This document shows positions 58,709 to 64,000 of a DNA stretch of 64,000 nucleotides, piece by piece. The stretch comes from CAWCDJ01 sp963836015 (GTDB lineage Bacteria; Acidobacteriota; Terriglobia; Bryobacterales; Bryobacteraceae). Position 1 is the stretch's first letter. Each line of letters starts with the position of its first letter. Where the stretch lies: contig CAWIIF010000011.1 of the NCBI GenBank assembly GCA_963836015.1, forward strand, positions 186,001 to 250,000, in the 5' to 3' direction. Both the position numbers and the translations under genes were made by a program. The notes beneath the pieces were generated by a model, which did no database searches, was not told where the DNA came from, and was given only the letters and a program-made list of their open reading frames with translations.

Positions 58709-58918
58709 ATGTCCCAATTGCGCAAGCTCAAGTCCGTTGATCCGATACAGTACCGACCCGATACGATTGATGAGATCCGGAATCGCGCCTTAGACCGTCT
58801 CTATGCCAGGAGAGACGCAGTGGATGCCCTGATTCGCTCGCTCGAGCTATACGAAGGAACTCAGCATAGCCGCCAGGCTTGCTGCGTTTCGATTACCGCT
58901 GAGCAGAAGTGCTCGTAA
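58709..58918 (+). CDS. Small hypothetical protein
   Basis: 69 residues, with GAGGAA before the ATG. Mostly helical and charged (IDEIRNRALDRLYARRDAVDALIRSLELYE), with three cysteines at the C-terminus (ACCVSITAEQKC). No domain recognised. Its last 26 bases overlap the end of the convergent response regulator gene. Confidence 0.6.
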   Translation: MSQLRKLKSVDPIQYRPDTIDEIRNRALDRLYARRDAVDALIRSLELYEGTQHSRQACCVSITAEQKCS

Positions 58919-59552
58919 GGTTGCGCTCGATCGCGAACTTCACCAGTCCCACCAGGTCGTGGACATTCAGTTTCCGCATCAGGCCGGCACGATAGGTGTC
59001 GACCGTCTTCGGGCTGATTTCGAGCAGATCGGCAATATCTTTGGCGCGCAGGCCGTTCACCAGGTAGGAGAAAACCTCCATCTCGCGCGGGCTCAGGCTG
59101 GCCAGAGGGTCATCCGCGCCCTTCTCGCCCTTCGTGAACAGCCCTGCGCCGCGCAGCAGCGGCGACACGTACACTCCGCCGTCGTGGACGAAGCTCACCG
59201 CATCGAGCAGATGCCGTGAGGGGCCGTCCTTCAGCAGGTACGCATCCGCGCCGGCGCGCAGCGCTTCCATCACGGTGCTCTCATCACGGCTGATCGAGAG
59301 GATCATCAGCTTGGCTTTGCAGCCCGCCGCTCGCAGCCGCCGGATCGCCTCTACTCCGGTCAGACCCGGCATGTGAAGGTCGAGGATCGCGAAATCGGGC
59401 TTCAGGGACAGAATCATCTCGACCGCTGCGGCTCCTTCCGAGCATTGGCCAAGGATCTGGAACCCGTTGGACGCGCAGAGGGCGGCAATCCCCTCCCGCA
59501 CGATGGCATGATCGTCAGCGAGTACAAGAGTAGTGGTCGTCGATTCCTGCAT
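58893..59552 (-). CDS. NarL/LuxR-family response regulator
   Basis: 219 residues. Receiver with Asp13/Asp14 and phospho-acceptor Asp58 (AILDLHMPGLTG), lysine in YLLKDGPS, and a LuxR helix-turn-helix (LSPREMEVFSYLVNGLRAKDIADLLEISPKTVDTYRAGLMRKL). It follows the kinase gene at 59564-60502 after 11 bases and is its cognate partner by position. Confidence 0.93.
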   Translation of the reverse strand: MQESTTTTLVLADDHAIVREGIAALCASNGFQILGQCSEGAAAVEMILSLKPDFAILDLHMPGLTGVEAIRRLRAAGCKAKLMILSISRDESTVMEALRAGADAYLLKDGPSRHLLDAVSFVHDGGVYVSPLLRGAGLFTKGEKGADDPLASLSPREMEVFSYLVNGLRAKDIADLLEISPKTVDTYRAGLMRKLNVHDLVGLVKFAIERNLTSTSAQR

Positions 59553-59563
59553 GATCTCTCCGC

Positions 59564-60502
59564 CTAGGACTGTGTTGCCGGAAGTGGTACGGAAAGCTCT
59601 AGTGTAGTCCCATGAGGCCCGCTTTCAATCTCTAATCTTCCACCTAGGGCGCCGGCGTGTTCCCTGACCGCCTGCAGTCCGATTCCGGAGGGCGCGCCGG
59701 GGGGGCCGGAAAACAGCCGGACGACATCGAATCCCACCCCGTCGTCGGTCACCGTGAGGATCAGCAGGCCGTCGGCGGAACGCAGGTCGACGCTCACCTG
59801 CTTCGCCCGGGAATGCCGGCTCACGTTCGAGAGCGCCTCCTGAAGACAACGGTAGATGAGAACCTTCCGGTTGAGGTCGGGCTCGGAGGGGAGCGGATCG
59901 ATATGGAAGATGGTCTGGTATGTCTCCGGAACGCCGCTCATCCCCCACAGTTGGCGCAGTGCGGATTCGAGCGTGAGCCTCTGCCACTCCGGTGGATGCA
60001 GCCGCTTCGAAACGGAGCGCACCTCCTCGAGCGCGTCGCGCGCCAGAATGGAGATCTTCTCGAGGGCTTGCCTCACTGCTACGGGCGGATCGGCCAGGTT
60101 GGCCGAGATGAGATCCAACTGCAGCCGGACCGCGGCCAGCATCTGTCCTACACCGGTGTGGAGTTCGCGGCCCAGCCGCTGCCGCTCGAGCTCGATCTGG
60201 CGGGTGGCTTTCCACCCGTTCCCGTGGCGCCTCTCCCGGAGTCCGGCCGCGAGCCGCCGTTCGGCCCGCTCCAGCCGCAGGCAGTGCCGCAGCAGGTTGT
60301 GCGCGAGCGGCGGCAGTTCATAAAGGGCACGCGCCGCCGCGGCCTGGCCGGGAGTGGACAAGATCGCCGCGATGGCCGCTGCAGTCCACTTTTCCAGAAT
60401 GCCGATAACGTTGTTACGGGGGACCGGGTTTTCCGCTGTGCGATGAACATTGCGGCGGACCACTACACCACTCGTGGACCCGGGTACCGAGCCACTGCTC
60501 AA
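59564..60502 (-). CDS. Soluble NarL-type histidine kinase (HisKA_3)
   Basis: 312 residues with no membrane helix and no recognised sensor domain. HisKA_3 with His115 in LGRELHTGVGQML, HATPase with EALSNVSRHSRAKQ, DDGVGFD and GIGLQAVREHAGALGG. The N-terminal 100 residues are helical, so the signal is probably cytoplasmic or comes from a partner protein. The start is uncertain: the frame opens at a TTG at 60502, with GTG codons further in. It is coupled by position to the response regulator downstream. Confidence 0.85.
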   Translation of the reverse strand: MSSGSVPGSTSGVVVRRNVHRTAENPVPRNNVIGILEKWTAAAIAAILSTPGQAAAARALYELPPLAHNLLRHCLRLERAERRLAAGLRERRHGNGWKATRQIELERQRLGRELHTGVGQMLAAVRLQLDLISANLADPPVAVRQALEKISILARDALEEVRSVSKRLHPPEWQRLTLESALRQLWGMSGVPETYQTIFHIDPLPSEPDLNRKVLIYRCLQEALSNVSRHSRAKQVSVDLRSADGLLILTVTDDGVGFDVVRLFSGPPGAPSGIGLQAVREHAGALGGRLEIESGPHGTTLELSVPLPATQS

Positions 60503-60652
60503 CCGGATGTCTCCTGGGCTAGTTCCAGATGTGCCCTAGCCAGGATGCCAGCTTGTCGTATGCCCTGCAAGGGCGTTACGTACCTAGTACGATGATAACT
60601 AGGTGTAGTACTTGCAAGCACTTCCGGAAAGCGATATATATTGGATGCATTC

Positions 60653-61117
60653 ATGAAACGAGAGATTAGTCTGGTGCCCCGAGTCGCGATTTTTCTGGCT
60701 GGGGTCGCTGCAGGGGCCTTGACCCTGCGCCGGGAGCGCGGCGGCACGGCAGCGGTGCCTGACGAAGTCAGGCAGTTGGTGGCGGCCTTGGAGACTCGTG
60801 TGGCGGCCCAGGAGGCGGCCAGCGAGACCCGGTTTACGCAAATCGAAACCACCTTGGAAGAGCACTCGGCCAAGCTCTCCGAGCTACCTTCCACCGCCCA
60901 GATCGTAGGGGCTATGGAACAGTTGCTATCGAAGACCATGGCATCCCTCGACGAGAGGCTGACCGCCCAGGCTCATTCGATCGATCTTTTGAAGACGACC
61001 GTTTCCCAAACCGACAGCCTGCTCGAACGGGTCCTGGAATCGATCGACTCGCTGCAGAGTTTCGGCAGTTCTTCGGATCTTGCGGAGGACTCGTTGCTCC
61101 ACCGTCCGGCCGTCTAG
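60653..61117 (+). CDS. Hypothetical membrane-anchored coiled-coil protein
   Basis: About 154 residues. One N-terminal hydrophobic helix (VPRVAIFLAGVAAGALTL) followed by a long predicted coiled coil (EVRQLVAALETRVAAQEAASETRFTQIETTLEEHSAKL ... SLLERVLESIDSL). ATG at 60653 chosen; a TTG four codons upstream (60641) is in frame. Function unknown; a scaffold or sensor-associated protein is possible given the divergent two-component system. Confidence 0.6.
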   Translation: MKREISLVPRVAIFLAGVAAGALTLRRERGGTAAVPDEVRQLVAALETRVAAQEAASETRFTQIETTLEEHSAKLSELPSTAQIVGAMEQLLSKTMASLDERLTAQAHSIDLLKTTVSQTDSLLERVLESIDSLQSFGSSSDLAEDSLLHRPAV

Positions 61118-61240
61118 AGATTTTTCTGGGTTCCGGCACGGCCCGGAATCCCCCGAGCAACCTCTTCGGTTTCTCGCAACAAAGCTCGGAATGGGCTGAT
61201 TTGTTTCGGTTCCGGAAAGCACTATTCTTGGCAGAAGCCC

Positions 61241-61459
61241 ATGGATCTCGCAAAAGTGCTGGCGGAGTTGAAGAAGGAACTGGAGAATCTGGATGCTGCG
61301 ATCCTCAGCCTTGAACGGCTGCAGGTGACCAGCCGCAAACGCGGCGATGCTACCAGGGGGGAGGGCGCCGGCCAATCGGAAGACGGCGATCCCGAGGAGG
61401 CGGACCTGCCGGACGCCCGGCTCACCACCAAGTCTCGCGGAAAAGGCCGTCCTCAGTAG
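61241..61459 (+). CDS. Small hypothetical protein with N-terminal helix
   Basis: 72 residues: an amphipathic helix (DLAKVLAELKKELENLDAAILSLERLQ) and a disordered, charged tail. This helix pattern is common in small acidobacterial proteins of unknown role. No strong ribosome-binding site is seen before the ATG. Confidence 0.55.
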   Translation: MDLAKVLAELKKELENLDAAILSLERLQVTSRKRGDATRGEGAGQSEDGDPEEADLPDARLTTKSRGKGRPQ

Positions 61460-61747
61460 ACCGCCCGTGGTGAGCGGGTTCGAACAACCCGTCCCTTGCC
61501 TGATCATATGTAGCAATCATGCCTCAGTATCGGCTGCCCGTGAACCGGTTTTCGCCCTACCTCCACGTTATCTTCGACTTTTGTCGGGATTTGCAGTACC
61601 CCTCATTCGCTGGAACTCCGGTTACGCGCCGGCGGTGAGGGACTCGCCCTCGAACCGTGGCTGGTTGAAGCGGTAGTCGTCGAATTGCCGCAGGAACGAC
61701 TCGGCGCCGCATGGCGGGGCGAGATCCGGGAGTACCTCTGCGCTCCT

Positions 61748-62230
61748 CTAGAACGGAACGTCGTCGTCCGTGATGCCTTGGTTGAAATCTTCCGCCGGAG
61801 CCGTGGTGGTGGCTGCCGGCTGCGGACGCTGCGCGGAACGCGGCATCGAGACCGGACGCTCGAAATCGCCCGGCGCGGACCCGCCCTCGCCGCGGCCTCC
61901 GCTGCCCAGCAGGATCAGCTCGTCGCACACTACTTCCGTAATGTACTTCTTCTGGCCTTCCTTATCTTCGTAGCTGCGGCTCTCCAGGCGGCCCTCGATG
62001 TAGATCTGCTTGCCCTTCAGAAGATAGTTGGCCACGTTCTCCGAACGCCACAGCACGCAATTGTGCCAGTCCGTGACGTCCTTCCACTCGCCCGACTGCT
62101 GGTCTTTCCAGCGGCGGTTGGTGGCCAGCGTGAAACTGGAGCGGGCGACGCCACTCGGCGTGTACTTGGTCTCTGCATCCTTACCGAGGTGACCAAGCAG
62201 TATTACTTTATTGACGCTTCGGGATGCCAT
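61748..62230 (-). CDS. ssb: Single-stranded DNA-binding protein
   Basis: 160 residues. N-terminal OB fold (SVNKVILLGHLGKDAETKYTPSGVARSSFTLAT ... WHNCVLWRSENVANYLLKGKQIYIEGRL), a disordered linker and the acidic tip DDDVPF that binds repair and replication partners. The gene stands alone. The 288 bases between it and the 61241 gene hold no convincing gene, only a 41-codon in-frame extension past the stop. Confidence 0.96.
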   Translation of the reverse strand: MASRSVNKVILLGHLGKDAETKYTPSGVARSSFTLATNRRWKDQQSGEWKDVTDWHNCVLWRSENVANYLLKGKQIYIEGRLESRSYEDKEGQKKYITEVVCDELILLGSGGRGEGGSAPGDFERPVSMPRSAQRPQPAATTTAPAEDFNQGITDDDVPF

Positions 62231-62274
62231 CTTATCCGAACTGTATCATAGTACGCCGGAAAACCGGCGGCTTT

Positions 62275-63540
62275 TCATCGCACCGCGGGGTAGCCGGCGC
62301 GCGCCGATGCCGGCACGGGACACGCTGCCAGCACGGCCCGCGCTTCATTCTTCGGAAAGTACGGCGTCACGCCCGGGAGCGATTGCTCGAGAAGCGCCCG
62401 CGACGCGTCGCACGATCCTCCTGCTACCGCGGCCAGGTGCCGCCAGGCCGAATCGTCGGCGCGAAGACCGGCCGGAATATCGAAGTTCAGGGCACTCGCG
62501 AACTCGTCCTCCGCGCGGTTAAAATCTTTCCGGCGGTAGAAGAGGATTCCGCGGTAAAGATGGGCCTCCCCCGACTTCAGATCCTGCGCCGCGGCAAACG
62601 CCGTGCGGCTCGCGAGATTGTAGTCGGAGAGCGCGCCTTCCGATTGGCCGGACGCCTCCCTGGCTCGGGCGCGGAGATAGTACGCCCGGGGCTCGGCCGG
62701 ATCCTCCTTGATCGCCCGGGTCAGGCTGGCAATCGCCGCCCCGGCGTCCCCGGCCACGAATTGCGCCCCGCCCAGGTCGGTGTACGCCGAGGCCAGATTG
62801 GGCTGCGGCGCCAGCCGCTCCAGCACGGGAAGCTCGGCCTGGTCGCGCCTGGCCTCCCAAAGCTCGACCGCCCGCCGGTAATCCGCGGCCGCTTCCTTAT
62901 AGTTGGCGGATTGGAACGCCTGCTTTCCGGCCGTCCACGCCGCCCAGGCCGGGGCGGTTGCGGGTACGAAGTTCCGCGCGGCGCCGGCAAGGTCCTTGTC
63001 CCGAAGAGCTAAATATCCAAGCCATTCGCGGCCCAGATCCAGCACGGTTTCACAACGGCTCGCGGGCATCAGGTTCGAAAGGCAGGTCGGCGCCTCGAGC
63101 GCCGAGGCGAGCTCCTGCCGTCCCTGGGCATACGCCGCCTCATCGCCTCCCGCCTTCAGGCGGGCTACCGCGGCCAGCACCCGCAGGCCCGACGATACCG
63201 GCTCCGGAGCCCTGTCCTTGGTCCGCGACGGCCATGCCTGGATGGCTTTGTCGAACGCCGCGGCGGCGGCCGTGAAACCCGCGCCGTCGTTCTCGAGGGT
63301 AGCGCCTGCCAGGGCGCAGTAACCCCGGTGGTATTGAATCAACGCGGTTTCCGTGGGGATCGCGACTGCAAGCAAAGCCGCCTGAGATTGCACGCAGCCG
63401 ATGGTGTCACGAAGGGGCGGCAATGCCGCCAGCATGACCCGTTCGAAATCCGACTGAGCCTTCAGGCTCAGGGCCAATTGCTGCGTGTCGGCGCCGGAAA
63501 GAACAGGAGCAGCGAGGAGCGCGAGTATCCAGACCTTCAT
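62275..63540 (-). CDS. Exported TPR-repeat protein
   Basis: 421 residues from the ATG at 63540, which begins a signal peptide (MKVWILALLAAPVLSGAD). Several tetratricopeptide-like repeats follow (AAADYRRAVELWEARRD; LASAYTDLGGAQFVAGDAGAAIASLTRAIKEDPAEPRAYYLRARAREASGQ). A GTG at 63591 overlapping the stop of the upstream efflux gene gives a longer version; the coupling is attractive but it would bury the signal. Four Cys near the middle and end could form disulfides. Function unknown. Confidence 0.78.
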   Translation of the reverse strand: MKVWILALLAAPVLSGADTQQLALSLKAQSDFERVMLAALPPLRDTIGCVQSQAALLAVAIPTETALIQYHRGYCALAGATLENDGAGFTAAAAAFDKAIQAWPSRTKDRAPEPVSSGLRVLAAVARLKAGGDEAAYAQGRQELASALEAPTCLSNLMPASRCETVLDLGREWLGYLALRDKDLAGAARNFVPATAPAWAAWTAGKQAFQSANYKEAAADYRRAVELWEARRDQAELPVLERLAPQPNLASAYTDLGGAQFVAGDAGAAIASLTRAIKEDPAEPRAYYLRARAREASGQSEGALSDYNLASRTAFAAAQDLKSGEAHLYRGILFYRRKDFNRAEDEFASALNFDIPAGLRADDSAWRHLAAVAGGSCDASRALLEQSLPGVTPYFPKNEARAVLAACPVPASARAGYPAVR

Positions 63541-63587
63541 CCCCCTGAAACGGGGCAGGTCCGGGTCCAATGTACGGATCCTCACGC

Positions 63588-64000
63588 TCACTTCGTGAAA
63601 ATGCTTACATCCACGTTCATGCCCGGCCGGAGCACCAGATTGTCCTGGGGATCGACCAAAATCTTCACGGGGATTCTTTGCACCACCTTGACAAAATTAC
63701 CGGTTGCGTTCTCGGGCGGCAGCAGGCTCAGGCGCGATCCGGTGGCTCCGGCGATCGAATCCACGTGTCCGGAGACGCTCTTGCCGTACATGTCCACCGT
63801 GATCTCCGCCCGCTGCCCGGCATGCACGCCGGCAAGCTGGGTCTCTTTGAAGTTAGCGGACACCCAGACATCGTTGAGCGGGATGATCGCCATCAGGCTT
63901 TGTCCGGGGGCCACCGTCTGACCGGTCTCGACCGATTTGCGGGTCACCACGCCATCCACCGGGGCGACGATCGTCGTGTAGCTGAGCATCAGCTCGGCGG
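63588..64000 (-). CDS. EmrA/HlyD-type membrane fusion protein (3' part, gene runs off the window)
   Basis: Only the C-terminal 136 codons are in the window. The lipoyl-like and beta-barrel parts are clear: TTIVAPVDGVVTRKSVETGQTVAPGQSLMAIIP then VWVSANFKETQLAGVHAGQRAEITVDMYGKSVSGHVDSIAG. It ends in VLRPGMNVDVSI. This is the periplasmic adaptor of an MFS (EmrAB-type) or ABC efflux pump. The next gene starts within or just after its stop. Confidence 0.88.
   Translation of the reverse strand, partial: AELMLSYTTIVAPVDGVVTRKSVETGQTVAPGQSLMAIIPLNDVWVSANFKETQLAGVHAGQRAEITVDMYGKSVSGHVDSIAGATGSRLSLLPPENATGNFVKVVQRIPVKILVDPQDNLVLRPGMNVDVSIFTK

Noticed and set aside
61460..61621. Possible gene between the 61241 gene and ssb
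   Set aside because: Frames there lack ribosome-binding sites and look like chance products of high GC.
61622..61747. Protein-like 41-codon extension in the same frame after the ssb stop (ESFLRQFDDYRFNQPRFEGES)
   Set aside because: There is no ATG, GTG or TTG start in it, and SSB must end at its acidic tip; stop-codon readthrough has no support. Kept as a curiosity only.
1..64000. CRISPR arrays, prophage, rRNA or known defence systems
   Set aside because: No regularly spaced repeats, phage structural genes, rRNA-like sequence or defence gene signatures were seen on either strand.

Overview
The window is GC-rich and densely coded. Its gene families point to an uncultured or poorly described member of the Acidobacteriota, most like the Solibacter/Bryobacter group. 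The evidence is a carboxypeptidase-regulatory-domain TonB receptor next to TPR and FG-GAP/UnbV secreted proteins, Tat-exported sulfatases, Tat-exported FAD and Gfo/Idh/MocA oxidoreductases, a GMC oxidoreductase with a gluconate-2-dehydrogenase subunit 3, and many multihaem cytochromes. This is an inference from gene content; no rRNA is present.

Layout. 134-2275: an exported S10 carboxypeptidase and a DJ-1/PfpI protein. 2265-3062: a RAYT-type transposase gene framed by about 36-bp inverted repeats, one of which supplies the stop codon of the DJ-1 gene. 3151-9352: a seven-gene respiratory operon behind a sigma-54-type promoter: small membrane protein, Cys-rich GcvH-like protein, pentahaem cytochrome, Tat-exported Fe-S/molybdopterin-like protein, four-cluster ferredoxin subunit, NrfD membrane subunit and a membrane GcvH-like protein. 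9353-12839: a convergent operon of a CX4CH sensor kinase, an archaemetzincin and an NtrC-type sigma-54 activator, which probably controls it. 12911-17484: methyltransferase, small secreted protein, sugar isomerase-like protein, CLC transporter, TPR protein. 17619-19914: GMC dehydrogenase and its small subunit. 19921-26355: TonB receptor, TPR and CRTAC1 operon. 26506-34016: catabolic cluster (FAD oxidoreductase, acyl-CoA synthetase, two sulfatases, Gfo/Idh/MocA). 34052-35616: two tandem PPK2 kinases. 35680-39918: tRNA-Ser(UGA), DUF421 protein, DnaB, hypotheticals, MidA-type methyltransferase.

39926-46472: an unannotated 20-residue basic peptide gene with its own promoter and terminator, a sigma-region-2/RskA fusion protein, a cation:proton antiporter, a fumarylacetoacetate hydrolase-family protein, palindromic repeats that end two convergent genes, a wrecked quinol-type nitric oxide reductase gene, and a TauE/DUF1634 pair. 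46678-55954: a NarL-type two-component system, a Crp regulator and a porin-cytochrome conduit (OmcA/MtrC-family decahaem, DmsE/MtrA-like decahaem, beta-barrel porin, tetrahaem cytochrome c), consistent with electron transfer across the outer membrane. 56259-64000: a CLC channel under a MarR regulator with candidate operators, a second NarL-type system, small hypotheticals, SSB, a TPR protein and the end of an EmrA/HlyD-like efflux gene.

The two strongest themes are electron transfer and redox control. One unit is an inner-membrane quinone-linked complex regulated through sigma-54 and a probable haem-binding sensor. The other is an outer-membrane cytochrome conduit flanked by Crp and NarL regulators. 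No CRISPR array, prophage, rRNA operon or recognisable defence island was found.
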